Assembly: GCF_030505195.1 (NCBI RefSeq) | Contig: NZ_CP129672.1 | Coordinates: 310,001-374,000 of the forward strand | Reading direction: 5' to 3' | Length of the DNA: 64,000 nt | Origin: Comamonas testosteroni | GTDB lineage: Bacteria > Pseudomonadota > Gammaproteobacteria > Burkholderiales > Burkholderiaceae_C | Shown here: in pieces, positions 8,895-18,244 of the stretch | How positions within the stretch are numbered: the stretch's first letter is position 1 | How the letters are laid out: each line of letters starts with the position of its first letter | Translations under genes and position numbers: made by a program | The notes under the pieces: model-generated | What the model was told of the DNA's origin: nothing | What the model saw: the letters and a program-made list of their open reading frames with translations, nothing else | Database searches by the model: none

Positions 8895-9482
8895 TCAAGC
8901 CGCCAATGCAGCTGTCTGCAAGAGCCGGTCGGAGGTCCGGGCATTCCAGCCGCCCTGCTCGGTCAGCGACTGCAGCAGTGCCAGCCCCAGCGGCCAGGCA
9001 CCGAAGCCCGACTCGATATTGATATGCCCGGCGTTCTGCAAGCGCACCAGCTCGCTGCCCCAGGCCCTGGCATAAGCGCCCGCACGGCGAATGGGGCAGA
9101 ACGGATCATTGCTGCTGGCCACCAGCACGCTGCGATAGGGCAGCGGCGCATAGGGCACGGGAGCGAAGTCGGCCAGCTGGGCGCGGCGCTCGGGATCGGC
9201 CGGAGCCACCAGCAAGGCACCATGCACACGCGCTGCAGCGGCCTCGCCCAGATGTGCGGTCGTGATGCAACCCAGGCTGTGAGCCACGATGACGGCAGGA
9301 CGCTCATCGGCGAGCAGGACTTTTTCCAGCTCCCCAACCCAGGCATCGCGGTGCGGCACCAGCCAGTCCTGCTGCTGTACACGTATGGCGCCTTCCAGCT
9401 GCTCTGCCCACAGGCTTTGCCAATGACCGGGGCCGGAGTTGCGCCAGCCTGGCACGATCACGATGCGAAATGGGGATGTCAT
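8895..9482 (-). CDS. RBBP9/YdeN-type alpha/beta serine hydrolase
   Basis: A 195-residue cytoplasmic hydrolase of the RBBP9/YdeN group. It opens with the family's VPGWRNSGPGHWQSLW. Catalytic residues visible are Ser69 in AHSLGC, Asp126 in SSNDPFCP and His153 in NAGHIN. The substrate is unknown, as for most of the family. It stands alone on the minus strand, downstream of the LysR gene but separated by about 140 bases. The ATG is preceded by GGAGG, a strong ribosome-binding site. Confidence 0.88.
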   Translation of the reverse strand: MTSPFRIVIVPGWRNSGPGHWQSLWAEQLEGAIRVQQQDWLVPHRDAWVGELEKVLLADERPAVIVAHSLGCITTAHLGEAAAARVHGALLVAPADPERRAQLADFAPVPYAPLPYRSVLVASSNDPFCPIRRAGAYARAWGSELVRLQNAGHINIESGFGAWPLGLALLQSLTEQGGWNARTSDRLLQTAALAA

Positions 9483-9623
9483 GCTGCCTCCTGTAATCTC
9501 GGAGCGACAGCCAAGCCAGGGGAAAAAGCCCGGCGCGCTCCTGATCTGATAACAAGGCAGTCATTGTGGGCAGGGCCTGCACAAATCCCAACGAATGTTT
9601 TGTTGTTACCTTATGGGCAGAAG

Positions 9624-10565
9624 CTAATGCAGCGCCGAGGCAGATGCAGCCTTCTGCGCGGCAGAGATGCTGCTGCCCGGCATGCGCTCACCGAGAAAGT
9701 CCAGAAAATGCCGGACTGCCGGTGCCAGTCCGCGCCGCGAGGGAAACACCGCATGCACAATGCCGCGCGGAGGCGCCCATTGCGGCAGCAACTGCACCAG
9801 AGTGCCCCGGTTCAATTCGTCCTGACACATATAGTCAGGCAGCCAGCACATGCCGCTGCCGGCCAGGGCGGCAAACTTCAGCGTCAGCAAATCGTCGACC
9901 ACATAGCGCGGCTGCAACTGCAGCCGGTGCTCCTTGCCTTCGGGCCCGACAAGCAGCAGGCTGGAATGGCCGTCGACTGCCGCCATCGCCATGCTGTCGA
10001 GCAACTGCAAGTCCTCCAGCGACCGGGGCGTGCCCTGGCGCTGCAGCAGATCGGGGCTGGCCACCAGGATCTGGCGTGAGCTGTCGAGTCGCTTGACGAC
10101 CATGGAGCCGCTGTCCTCCAAAGTGGCGCGCACGCGCAATGCGACATCCACCCCCTCCTCGACCAGATTGACAGGGCGGTTGGTGACTTGCATCTCCACC
10201 TGCACCAGCGGGCAGCGCTTGAGGAATTCGGGCATCAGCTCACCCAGCACCGTCTGCGCGAGTGTCACCGGACAGGTCACACGAATGGTGCCGCGCGGCT
10301 CGGTCTGGACTTCGGCCACGGCATCCGAGGCGGCCAGGGCCGCATCGCGCATGGCCTGGCCATGGCGCAAAAAGGTCTCCCCCACTTGCGTCAGAGACAG
10401 CTTGCGGGTGGTGCGTTGCAGCAAGCGCACCCCAAGATGGGCCTCCAACTCGGCAACACGGCGCGAGAGGCGCGACTTGGGAATACCCAGCGCCCGCCCC
10501 GCAGCAGCAAAGCCGCCGCGCTCGACCACCTCGACGAAGTACAGCATGTCGTTGAGATCCACCAT
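9624..10565 (-). CDS. LysR-type regulator, CrgA-like, divergent from azoR
   Basis: A 313-residue LysR protein with an N-terminal HTH (GFAAAGRALGIPKSRLSRRV, about 18-37). The sensor domain is of the CrgA/quinone-responsive type (GTIRVTCPVTLAQTVL; VALRVRATLEDSGSMVVKRL). Such regulators often control a divergent oxidoreductase gene, here the azoreductase, in response to electrophiles or quinones. That functional link is inferred from position. Confidence 0.85.
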   Translation of the reverse strand: MVDLNDMLYFVEVVERGGFAAAGRALGIPKSRLSRRVAELEAHLGVRLLQRTTRKLSLTQVGETFLRHGQAMRDAALAASDAVAEVQTEPRGTIRVTCPVTLAQTVLGELMPEFLKRCPLVQVEMQVTNRPVNLVEEGVDVALRVRATLEDSGSMVVKRLDSSRQILVASPDLLQRQGTPRSLEDLQLLDSMAMAAVDGHSSLLLVGPEGKEHRLQLQPRYVVDDLLTLKFAALAGSGMCWLPDYMCQDELNRGTLVQLLPQWAPPRGIVHAVFPSRRGLAPAVRHFLDFLGERMPGSSISAAQKAASASALH

Positions 10566-10759
10566 GCATATATCCTTGGACTCGATTGAATTGATATTTG
10601 GAACGATCTATCGCATTTTTGCAGACTTATTGCCGAATCTAAACAAATCTACAATCTATCCCATTGCAATTCAAAACGAATCACTGTTTTGCCGCAACGC
10701 AGCATCCGGGCGGGGCAAGAAGTGCTCTCTTACTCACTTTTAGAGGTATAGGTACCAAT
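10566..10759. promoter_or_regulatory. Divergent LysR/azoR promoter region with direct repeats
   Basis: This 194-base AT-rich intergenic region contains two near-identical boxes about 47 bases apart, CGATCTATCGCAT (from about 10604) and CAATCTATCCCAT (from about 10651). They are plausible recognition sites for the LysR protein. An AGAGGTATAGGT ribosome-binding segment precedes azoR. Confidence 0.5.
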
Positions 10760-11377
10760 ATGCAAATCCTGCACATCGACTCTTCCATCACTGGCTCCAA
10801 TTCCGTTACCCGCGCACTGACTGCCGATATCGTTGCCAGCCTCAAGCAGGCCAACCCCGAAGCCAAGGTGGACTACCTGGATCTGGCCGTGAGCGCCCCC
10901 AGCCACCTGAGCGCGCAGTCTATGGGCTTTCGCACCGGCCAGGCTGCTGCCACCGAAGTCGAACGTCAGGAAAACGCTGTCTCCGAAGCGCTGGTCAGCC
11001 AGTTCCTGGCCGCTGACGTGATCGTCGTGGGCGCCCCCTTCTACAACTTCACCATCCCCTCGCAGCTGAAGTCCTGGCTGGACCGCATCGCCCAGGCCGG
11101 CCGTACGTTCAAGTACACCGCTACCGGCCCCGTGGGTCTGGCCGGCGACAAGAAGGTCATCGTCGCTTCCGCTCGCGGCGGCGCCTACTCCACCAGCGAA
11201 GCGGGCCAGGCCATGGAGCACCAGGAAAGCTATCTGAAGGTGATCTTCGGCTTCATGGGCGTGACCGACGTGACCATTGTTCGTGCTGAAGGCGTGGCCA
11301 TGGGTCCCGACGCCAAGGCTGCGGCCATGGAAGCTGCCAAGGCCCAGATCGAGCAGGCACAGGCCGTTGCTGCCTGA
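10760..11377 (+). CDS. azoR: FMN-dependent NADH-azoreductase
   Basis: A 205-residue flavodoxin-fold protein of the AzoR family. It has the N-terminal phosphate-binding strand-loop ([15 protein letters not shown]), the FMN-contacting [18 protein letters not shown] at about 94-111, and [14 protein letters not shown], all characteristic. It reduces azo dyes and quinones with NADH via FMN and acts as a homodimer in the cytoplasm. The ATG at 10760 is chosen because it follows an AGAGGTATAGG site and gives the normal family length; the frame is open further upstream. A rho-independent terminator follows. Divergent LysR control is likely. Confidence 0.93.
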   Translation: MQILHIDSSITGSNSVTRALTADIVASLKQANPEAKVDYLDLAVSAPSHLSAQSMGFRTGQAAATEVERQENAVSEALVSQFLAADVIVVGAPFYNFTIPSQLKSWLDRIAQAGRTFKYTATGPVGLAGDKKVIVASARGGAYSTSEAGQAMEHQESYLKVIFGFMGVTDVTIVRAEGVAMGPDAKAAAMEAAKAQIEQAQAVAA

Positions 11378-11393
11378 TCGCTGACAGAGTTGC

Positions 11394-11429
11394 AAAAGCC
11401 GGTACCGCCCATGGCGTGCCGGCTTTTTT
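11394..11429 (+). terminator. Rho-independent terminator after azoR
   Basis: Stem AAAAGCCGG(T)ACCGCC against GGCGTGCCGGCTTTTTT, ending in a T-run 20-50 bases after the azoR stop. Confidence 0.85.
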
Positions 11430-11590
11430 GCGCAACAAACTTGCTCACGACCAAGGTTTCAGACATTTCCGACTGAAGTTCTCGAAGAAAATGCCGATCT
11501 GAAGGCCTGAACCCGCTGTTTTTGATACTCTGAAAACAGTTTGATACCTATCAGGTCCGAGTCCCGGTTGACCCGGACGTGCTTTCCCAA

Positions 11591-12010
11591 ATGCCAGCTT
11601 CCCGCCCCATGCCCACCGCCGTCCGTCAATCGCCTCAGCGCTCCGACGAAAACCTCGTCGTCACCGCTATTGCCGCGTTTTTGGTGGCAGCACTGATTCT
11701 GGGAGCGGTCGCCTATCGGTACTTCAAACATTCACAGCAGCAGCAGGAGCAGACTCGTAGCGAGCGTCAGGCCTACAAGCGCTATAACGACTATCTGGAC
11801 TCCACCGAACAAGCAACTGCCAAGCCTGCCGCCAGCCCGCCCTCACCCGTACAGGCCAGCGCGCCTGCCGCAGCGCCCAGCATGGCCGAGAAGCTGCTCA
11901 GCCACCCGGCCGTCACACCAGGCCCGGGCTTCAACGCTCCGGGCGTACAGCAGACCGGTGTGGCCATCATCGATGCGATGGACCACGCCCAGGCAACCGC
12001 CAAACAGTAA
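11591..12010 (+). CDS. Small single-pass membrane protein of unknown function
   Basis: About 139 residues. One hydrophobic segment (VVTAIAAFLVAALILGAVAY) is followed by a Gln/Glu/Arg-rich coiled-coil-like stretch (HSQQQQEQTRSERQAYKR) and a low-complexity Ala/Pro/Ser linker. The N-terminus is cytoplasmic by the positive-inside rule, so most of the protein is probably periplasmic. A GTG four codons upstream is an alternative start. I do not recognise a family. Codon use and a neat ending before the convergent SDR gene suggest it is real. Confidence 0.65.
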   Translation: MPASRPMPTAVRQSPQRSDENLVVTAIAAFLVAALILGAVAYRYFKHSQQQQEQTRSERQAYKRYNDYLDSTEQATAKPAASPPSPVQASAPAAAPSMAEKLLSHPAVTPGPGFNAPGVQQTGVAIIDAMDHAQATAKQ

Positions 12011-12050
12011 GCCAAGGCCAGCAGAAAAGCACTGCTTGCCCCACGCCAGC

Positions 12051-12848
12051 TCAGCGCATCACCAGGCCGCCGTCTACCAGCAGCAGCTGCCCGGTCATGA
12101 AACCGCTGAGTTCCGAGGCCAGAAACAGCACCGGCCCCGCCACATCTTCGGGCCTCGCCAGCCGCCTCAGCGGCGTGGTCGCCATCAGCGATTCACGGAA
12201 AGACTCCTTGCTGCCCTGTGTGCCCTGCGTGGGATAGACCAGCCCGGGCGCCACACAGTTGACGCGGATGCCCACTGGCCCCAGCTCGCTGGCCAGATTG
12301 CGGCTGAAGGCCAGCAAGGCCCCCTTGGAGGTGGTGTAGTCGTGGTAGGCGACGACAGGCTGCTCCACCAGATTGCTGACGATGTTGACAATGCTGCCGC
12401 GCCCGCGCTGGCGCATCAGCGGCAGCACCGCACGGCAGACATTGAAGCTTGCGCCTACGGCTCCGTCGAACTGGGCCTGATAGTCCGCCCATTGCAGATC
12501 GTCAAACCGGCTGCGGCGTTCCGGATCGAACGCGTAGGGCCTGAAGGCGTTGTTGACCACGATGTCGATGCCCCCCGCTTCGCGCACGATGCCGTCCACC
12601 ATGCTCTGCACCGCATCGGGCGAACCCACATCGGCCTTGACCGCCCAGGCATCGCCGCCCGAGTCTTTGCCCGCGGCCAGGCAGGCATCCACCGTGCGGG
12701 CTGCAGCCTCGTCGTTGGACAGGTAGTTGATGGCCACCATCGCCCCCTCGCGCGCAAACGCCAGGGCAATCGCAGCGCCAATGCCGCGGCTGCCCCCCGT
12801 CACCAGCACCACCTTGCCGCTCAAGCCCATTGAAGAAGACTGACTCAT
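12051..12848 (-). CDS. SDR-family NAD(P)-dependent oxidoreductase (FabG-like)
   Basis: About 265 residues. It has the Rossmann motif TGGSRGIGAA near residue 15, NNA at the end of beta-4 (VVNNAF), catalytic Ser in NIVS, the YTTSK catalytic Tyr-Lys pair, and a C-terminal LLLVDGG. The family reduces carbonyls or oxidises alcohols; the substrate is unknown. It lies downstream of the thiY-like gene on the same strand, separated by 184 bases that hold a repeat and a long AG microsatellite, so cotranscription with the riboswitch operon is possible but unproven. I start at the ATG giving MSQSSSMGLSG; a GTG two codons upstream is the alternative. Confidence 0.9.
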   Translation of the reverse strand: MSQSSSMGLSGKVVLVTGGSRGIGAAIALAFAREGAMVAINYLSNDEAAARTVDACLAAGKDSGGDAWAVKADVGSPDAVQSMVDGIVREAGGIDIVVNNAFRPYAFDPERRSRFDDLQWADYQAQFDGAVGASFNVCRAVLPLMRQRGRGSIVNIVSNLVEQPVVAYHDYTTSKGALLAFSRNLASELGPVGIRVNCVAPGLVYPTQGTQGSKESFRESLMATTPLRRLARPEDVAGPVLFLASELSGFMTGQLLLVDGGLVMR

Positions 12849-12884
12849 ATTCACGCTTTCCGCTCAAACACTAGCAAGCCCCAA

Positions 12885-13036
<152 letters not shown>

Positions 13037-13037
13037 T

Positions 13038-14036
13038 TTACAGCGGCACAACCACATCCGCCACCTTGATCTGACGCTGCACCATGCCCAGCGCACGATA
13101 GGTATCGGCGCCTTTTTGCAGCGCGGCCATATCGAAGCTGCCCAGCGGCTGGCCCTGGACGGTCGGCATGGAAGAGGCGTTACGCAGGCGTATCACATCC
13201 AGGTTGATATCGCGACGCGTGCCGTCGATGGCATATTTGCTGGCCAGCACCGAGGCTTCCTCGGGATTCGCCATCATCCAGGCGGCGCTTTCGCGGTAGC
13301 CCTTGACGAATGCCTTGAGCAGGTCCTTCTTCTGCTGGAACACCTCCTCACGCACCACAAACATGTCGCTGGACATATTGAGGTGGTCGCTGACCTGCAT
13401 CACATTGACTTCGCCTATGCCCTTGCGCAGCCCCACCGCCAGGCCTGTATCCGTGGCGGCAGTCGCATCAACCTGCCCCTGCATCAAGGGAGCAAAGTTC
13501 AGCAGACCGGTCACGACAATGCTCACATCCGACTCCTTGAGGCCGGCTTGATGCAGCATCACCAGCAGGTTCTGGCGCGTGCCGCTGGCAAGACTGTAGA
13601 CACCGATCTTCTTGCCCTTGAGGTCTGCGGGCTTGCGAATGCCCGAGGACTTGAGCGAGACCACGTTGAACACGTTCTGCGGATAGATGTCGTAGATCGC
13701 CACCAGCTTCTCGCCCTTGTCCAGAGCCATGAAGAAGGAGCCGGGGTCGGTAAACGCCACGTCGGCCTGGCCGCTGAGGATATTGCGGATCGCATCGCCG
13801 CCACCCGCACCGGGCAGATAGGCCAGCTCCACGCCGTTCGCCTTGAAGAAGCCTTTTTCGGGCTCGACCAGAATATTGGTGATCTCGCTGATGGGCTTGC
13901 TCCAGCCGGCCAGGCGAATCTTGCCCTGCAAAGGAACCGCCATGCTGGTGCCGGTCATGGCAAGGCCGCTCAGGCCTGCACAGGCGCCGAGCAGGCTGCG
14001 GCGAGAGATGAACGAAGTCTGGTTGCTGGAGTGCAT
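13038..14036 (-). CDS. NMT1/THI5-like ABC substrate-binding protein (probable thiamine-precursor receptor, ThiY type)
   Basis: 332 residues with a twin-arginine-like signal (SRRSLLGACAGLSGLAMTG). The mature domain has the pattern of the NMT1/SsuA/TauA group: IRLAGW near the start, DAIRNILSGQADVAFTDPG, then FVVREEVFQQKKDLLKAFVKGY. That family includes receptors for sulfonates, nitrate and thiamine pyrimidines. A TPP riboswitch at the head of this operon argues for a thiamine-related ligand. It is followed on the same strand by a repeat and the SDR gene, and sits 22 bases downstream of the permease gene. I chose the ATG giving MHSSNQTSF, since the longer frame is not signal-like. Confidence 0.85.
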   Translation of the reverse strand: MHSSNQTSFISRRSLLGACAGLSGLAMTGTSMAVPLQGKIRLAGWSKPISEITNILVEPEKGFFKANGVELAYLPGAGGGDAIRNILSGQADVAFTDPGSFFMALDKGEKLVAIYDIYPQNVFNVVSLKSSGIRKPADLKGKKIGVYSLASGTRQNLLVMLHQAGLKESDVSIVVTGLLNFAPLMQGQVDATAATDTGLAVGLRKGIGEVNVMQVSDHLNMSSDMFVVREEVFQQKKDLLKAFVKGYRESAAWMMANPEEASVLASKYAIDGTRRDINLDVIRLRNASSMPTVQGQPLGSFDMAALQKGADTYRALGMVQRQIKVADVVVPL

Positions 14037-14058
14037 GACAAATGGTTTGAAGATGCAG

Positions 14059-14847
14059 TCAGGCCCGATCGCCCGACTGCGAGGTTGAAAAGTGATGGGA
14101 GCGCAGCAAGCGGCGCTCCAGAACAAGGCAGGCCTGATACAGCAGCAGGCCCATGGCGGCAATCAGCACCAGCGCCGCAAACATCAGCGTGGTGTCCATC
14201 ATTCCCTGGGCGGCAATGACCACCGCCCCCAGGCCCTGGCTGGCGCCCATGAACTCGGCCACCACGGCTCCGACCAGCGCCAGCACCACGGCCACGCGCA
14301 GCCCGGCCAGAATCGCGGGCAGCCCGGTCGGCAGTTTCAGGCGCAGCAAGGTCTGCACACGTGTAGCGCCCAGCATGCGAAACAGCTGCAGGCGCTGCGC
14401 ATCCACCTGCCGCAGGCCCGTCAATGTGTTTTCCATCAATGGGAAAAAGCAGATCAGCGCCGTGATCAGCACCGTCGGCAGCATGCCGAAACCGAACCAC
14501 AGCACAAACAATGGCGCCAGGGCCAGCTTGGGCACGACCTGGCTGACCACCACATAGGGCTTGAGCACGCGCTCCAGCAACTCGGACTCGGCCAGAGCCA
14601 TGCCGGCCAGCAGGCCCACGGCACTGCCGACGAGCAGCCCCAGCAACAAGGCCTGCAAGGTCGCCCAGAGATGCGGCCAGAAATAGCCGGATGCCAGACC
14701 CGACCACAGCGACAGCGCCACTGCCGAGGGCGCAGGCAACACCAGCGCCGACAAGCCCAATTGCCTCGCAGCCAGCTCCCAGATGGCAAGAACGGCTATC
14801 AAAAGCGAGGCAGACAGCCAATGTGTTCTGTTCAGCAAGCCGCTCAT
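14059..14847 (-). CDS. ABC transporter permease (ThiX type)
   Basis: About 262 residues with six hydrophobic segments and the EAA-type cytoplasmic loop (FRMLGATRVQTLLRLKLPTG). It belongs to the SsuC/TauC/ThiX permease family and would form the membrane channel for the adjacent receptor. Its ATG overlaps the stop of the ATPase gene (ATGA), so the two are translationally coupled. The assignment to thiamine precursors rests on the riboswitch. Confidence 0.88.
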   Translation of the reverse strand: MSGLLNRTHWLSASLLIAVLAIWELAARQLGLSALVLPAPSAVALSLWSGLASGYFWPHLWATLQALLLGLLVGSAVGLLAGMALAESELLERVLKPYVVVSQVVPKLALAPLFVLWFGFGMLPTVLITALICFFPLMENTLTGLRQVDAQRLQLFRMLGATRVQTLLRLKLPTGLPAILAGLRVAVVLALVGAVVAEFMGASQGLGAVVIAAQGMMDTTLMFAALVLIAAMGLLLYQACLVLERRLLRSHHFSTSQSGDRA

Positions 14848-15617
14848 GCGCCACCCCGGTCCATGGATGCTCGAATGCGCGCGCAATAGTCGTTGAACGC
14901 CGCACCATGGCGCATGCTTTGCTGGCGCGGCTGTGGCAGCGCTATCGACCAGTCGTCCACGATGCGGCCGCCATGCATGAGTGCAATGCGGTCGCCCAGA
15001 TAGACGGCCTCGTTGATGTCGTGGGTGACAAACAGCACCGTCGTGCCATGCCTATGGCAGGTGCGCAGCAAATCATCCTGCAGCTCGGAGCGCGTGATGG
15101 CATCCAGTGCCGCAAAAGGCTCGTCGAGCAGCAACAGCGGCGGCTCCAGAATCAGGGCTCGCGCCAGAGCCACGCGACTTTGCTGCCCGCCCGAGAGCTG
15201 GCCCGGGTAAAGCCGTGCATGGGCGGCAAGACCCAGTTGCTCCAGCAGTTGCATGGCCGCCTGTTGATCCCGCTGCACGGGTTTGCGCTGCAGCGACACG
15301 GGCAGCAGCACGTTGTCGATCACCGTGTGCCAGTCCAGCAGTGTCGGTGCCTGGAACATGAAGCCCAGTTGCGGCCCCGGCGCTGACAGTTCGCTGCCGC
15401 GCAGCAAGACATGCCCCGACTGGGGCCTGAGCAGGCCTGCCGCCAGCTTGAGCAGCGTGGTCTTGCCGCAGCCGCTGCGCCCCAGCAGGCAGTGAAACTC
15501 TCCGGCCCCGACCTGCCAGTCCACGCCATCCACCACGGGCGCTCGTCCCGGGTAGCTGAATCGGGCCTGCTTGAACTCCATGAATGCCACGGCTGTCTCC
15601 ACTCCCTCAGTCCGCAT
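14844..15617 (-). CDS. ABC transporter ATP-binding protein (ThiZ type)
   Basis: Up to 257 residues. Walker [17 protein letters not shown] signature LSGGQQSR, Walker B LLLLDEPFAALD and switch THDINEAV are all intact. It is close to the SsuB/TauB/ThiZ group. The ATG at 15617 overlaps the end of the LuxC-like gene by 11 bases; an alternative ATG at 15581 (MEFKQARF) has a weak GGAG further upstream and gives the more usual family N-terminus. The overlap in either case places it firmly in the LuxE-LuxC operon. Confidence 0.88.
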   Translation of the reverse strand: MRTEGVETAVAFMEFKQARFSYPGRAPVVDGVDWQVGAGEFHCLLGRSGCGKTTLLKLAAGLLRPQSGHVLLRGSELSAPGPQLGFMFQAPTLLDWHTVIDNVLLPVSLQRKPVQRDQQAAMQLLEQLGLAAHARLYPGQLSGGQQSRVALARALILEPPLLLLDEPFAALDAITRSELQDDLLRTCHRHGTTVLFVTHDINEAVYLGDRIALMHGGRIVDDWSIALPQPRQQSMRHGAAFNDYCARIRASMDRGGA

Positions 15618-17073
15618 AAGCGGCCAGCGGCTGGGCCGCGAGTTCTGCCGACTGCTCGATCTCCGTCATGCGCACCAGATCCAGCAGGTTGAAGCGCCCG
15701 TCATGGTGCCAGCCGGCCTCGGGCATGCTCATGGAGCCGATGGCGCTGATGCGCGTGACGCCAGCCGCGCCCAGCAGCCCGGCCAGGCGGTACAGCTCTT
15801 CGGGGCCGGCCGCTATGCCGGCGGTCTGCAGATAGTCGCGCTGAGCGGCCACCACGGGCAGCACGGCATCGAGCCGGTCCACGGCCACCACGGCAATCGT
15901 ACGGTACAGCGCGGTCGGCGCCAGGGGCTGAAGATTCTCGCTGTAGGCAACGCTCCAGGGCGCATCCACAGGCCCCAGCAGTTGGTGTGCTTCACCGCCC
16001 CACTCCATGTTCTGCTGCCAGCGGGCAAGCGCCGCCCCTTCTTCCAGATCCAGCTCGCGGCGTGCGAAACGTCGCTGCAGATTGGCTAGCTCGGCCGCCA
16101 GGTAGTCGGCAAAAGCACGCGCCGAGACCGGCGCCCCACGCTGCACATAGAACACATGGGGCGAATAGCAGCCCTGCTGGTCATAGCGCATCACGTCCCA
16201 GGCCGCCAGCCTTGCCATGGCCGGAGCCTTGAGCGTATCCAGCGCCTGCGCATCAATCAGGCCAAAGCCCAGCTTGTGGCCATGGGGCAAAAAGCGGGTC
16301 GTCACGGGCAGGCGACGGCGCAGCGCATCCAGCGTCTGGTTGCCACCATAGGCCAGCACCGTATCGGCCTGGGCATAGAGCGCGTCGGCCTCCTCGCCAC
16401 CAGCACCGCGCCACCACACCACGGCCAGGCAATCGGCCAGCGGAGGGTGGACTTCAGCCAGCAGGCGAGCAAACCATCCCGCAAACAAGGGCTCGGCACT
16501 GGCCAGCTTGCCGATCGCAGGGGCCTTGACCAGCAAGCCACAGACCAGACTCCACAGTGACAGCGCAGGCACGTTGCCAGCCCAGCTATGCACCAGCAGA
16601 TCCGGGCCGAAAGCACGTACGGCCCCGCCCTTGGCTGCCGGTTGAAAGCCATCGAGCACTGCCGGGTTGGCAAAATCCTCGGCCACAAAGCGCTTGAGCT
16701 GCGCTGCACGAAAGGTCTTGAAAAATCCTGTCAGCCCCAACCGCACCATATCGGCGTCATAGCCGCTGACCACGGGCAGCCAGGCTTCGGCCTGCTGGCG
16801 GTAGATGTCGTTACGGTCCAGCAGGCGAGCCATCGCACGATCGACGGCATCGATGATCTCGGCCACCGGCATGGCACGCAGATGAATGGCCGCCGCCTTG
16901 CGCACACGACAGGCCAGAGCCTGCATCTGCGGCGCCGTCAGCAGCGGAACGCTGACTTGCAGCCCTTCGCCGTCCCGAGACTTGAAGTCCAGCGTCTGCC
17001 ACTGCACTTCATCGTCACCGAGGCCCGGCAGATAGCCAGCCCTGATACGCTGCACCTTGCGCTGCTCGCTCAT
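15607..17073 (-). CDS. LuxC-like acyl-CoA/acyl-protein reductase
   Basis: A 488-residue protein of the LuxC family, an aldehyde-dehydrogenase-related fold that reduces an activated acyl group (from LuxE or a thioester) to an aldehyde with NADPH. The likely nucleophile is Cys302 in DQQGCYSPHV, the family's Q-x-C-x-SPH signature; HSWAGNVPALSLWSL (about 162-176) and LAYGGNQTLDAL mark the cofactor domain. LuxC normally supplies fatty aldehyde for bioluminescence, but no luxAB is visible here. Instead the gene is sandwiched between a LuxE-like gene and a thiamine-type ABC transporter under a TPP riboswitch. Its true substrate is unknown; a carboxylate derivative of a thiamine moiety is my hypothesis. 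Confidence 0.88.
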   Translation of the reverse strand: MSEQRKVQRIRAGYLPGLGDDEVQWQTLDFKSRDGEGLQVSVPLLTAPQMQALACRVRKAAAIHLRAMPVAEIIDAVDRAMARLLDRNDIYRQQAEAWLPVVSGYDADMVRLGLTGFFKTFRAAQLKRFVAEDFANPAVLDGFQPAAKGGAVRAFGPDLLVHSWAGNVPALSLWSLVCGLLVKAPAIGKLASAEPLFAGWFARLLAEVHPPLADCLAVVWWRGAGGEEADALYAQADTVLAYGGNQTLDALRRRLPVTTRFLPHGHKLGFGLIDAQALDTLKAPAMARLAAWDVMRYDQQGCYSPHVFYVQRGAPVSARAFADYLAAELANLQRRFARRELDLEEGAALARWQQNMEWGGEAHQLLGPVDAPWSVAYSENLQPLAPTALYRTIAVVAVDRLDAVLPVVAAQRDYLQTAGIAAGPEELYRLAGLLGAAGVTRISAIGSMSMPEAGWHHDGRFNLLDLVRMTEIEQSAELAAQPLAAYAD

Positions 17074-18164
17074 GCGCCGGCAGCTTTCACAAACTCTTCA
17101 ACCGCCAGCGAGCAACCCTTGGCTGCGGCACCCTCGGCGCGCCCCAGCAGCAAAAAGCCGTCTTTCTCCTGCGGGCCGGCCCACAGGCCCACATCCTCGG
17201 TCAGGATGGTGGTCACCGCGTTGTAGTTGGCCAGATCGCAATGCACCAGAATGCCGCGCTCACCAGCGGCCACATCCCGCCCTGTGATCGGCTCGACCAG
17301 GCGCGAGCGAATCCAGTGCGGGCCGGACTTGACCGAAGGCAGCACCGCATTGCCATCGTCATAGAACTGGGTGCTCAGCTCGGTCATGCCATACATATTG
17401 ATGCACAGGCTGCGCGGCACGCCCAGCAACTGGGAAAGCTCGGCATAGAACTGCTCAAGCGGCAGCTCGCGCGACTGCCCCTTGTAGCCGCCCGTATCCA
17501 GCACGCGGCTGCCTGCGGGCAGGCGAAAGCTGCGGCCCTGCGCACGCAGGGCATCCATCACATGGACCAGGCTGAAGCTCGCGCCCAGCAGGGCAAAGGG
17601 CTGGCCGCTGCGCTCGGACTCTTCCAATGCGGCGCACAGGGCCGGCATGTCCAGCCCTTCCGAGTTCAGATAGTAGCGGCTGGCTGCCGAGCCGAATTCG
17701 GAGCGGGCAAGTGCCAGATAGTGGGCCAGCGAGGAATTGGGCATGGCCTGCTCGTCGGGAAACAGAATGCCCATGGGCATGCGCTCCAGCCCCTGCATGA
17801 AACGCCTGGAGAAATAGCGCTTCATGGACAGGTCGTAGACATCGAGCTGCGGATGGAAATGACGTCCACGTGCGGCGCGCCCCGTGGTGCCGCTGGTCAT
17901 GAATACGCGCTCGCCGGGCGATGGCGGCTCGCTGCGCAGCTCCATGGCCTTGAAGGCATCGATGGGCACGGCCGGAACATCGCGCCAGCTCCTGACATTG
18001 CGCAGCGTGGCACCGCGTCGCTGGCAAAAGCTGCGAAACGGCGCATTGCATTCGTACTGGTAGGCGAAAAGGCGCAGGGCGAGTTGATTGAACTGGTCGT
18101 CGGTGCAGTCATCCATTGCGATGAAAGCAAGCAGATCGGCGACCAGCGAAGCGGCCTTGTCCAT
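17070..18164 (-). CDS. LuxE-like acyl-protein synthetase
   Basis: A 364-residue protein of the LuxE / acyl-protein synthetase family (PF04443-type), distantly related to AMP-forming ligases. It activates a carboxylate with ATP and hands the acyl group to LuxC. Visible features are FMTSGTTGRAARGRHFH (adenylate loop, about 88-104), NMYGMTELSTQFYDDG near 268, and a Cys at 351 in the C-terminal GCSLAVEEF, matching the acyl-carrying Cys near the end of LuxE. It is the first gene after the TPP riboswitch, with an AAGGA ribosome-binding site, and overlaps the LuxC-like gene by four bases (ATGA). Confidence 0.88.
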   Translation of the reverse strand: MDKAASLVADLLAFIAMDDCTDDQFNQLALRLFAYQYECNAPFRSFCQRRGATLRNVRSWRDVPAVPIDAFKAMELRSEPPSPGERVFMTSGTTGRAARGRHFHPQLDVYDLSMKRYFSRRFMQGLERMPMGILFPDEQAMPNSSLAHYLALARSEFGSAASRYYLNSEGLDMPALCAALEESERSGQPFALLGASFSLVHVMDALRAQGRSFRLPAGSRVLDTGGYKGQSRELPLEQFYAELSQLLGVPRSLCINMYGMTELSTQFYDDGNAVLPSVKSGPHWIRSRLVEPITGRDVAAGERGILVHCDLANYNAVTTILTEDVGLWAGPQEKDGFLLLGRAEGAAAKGCSLAVEEFVKAAGA

Positions 18165-18244
18165 GAAATTCCTTCGAGAGCGGGGACATCATGCTCCGAG
18201 GGCTTGCTGACCATGCGAGAACGCACTGCCCTGAGGTCAGCTTG

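Noticed and set aside
13038..15617. Assignment of the ABC genes to taurine or sulfonate uptake
   Set aside because: Family motifs cannot exclude it, but no sulfonatase or monooxygenase is linked, and the TPP riboswitch favours a thiamine-related ligand.
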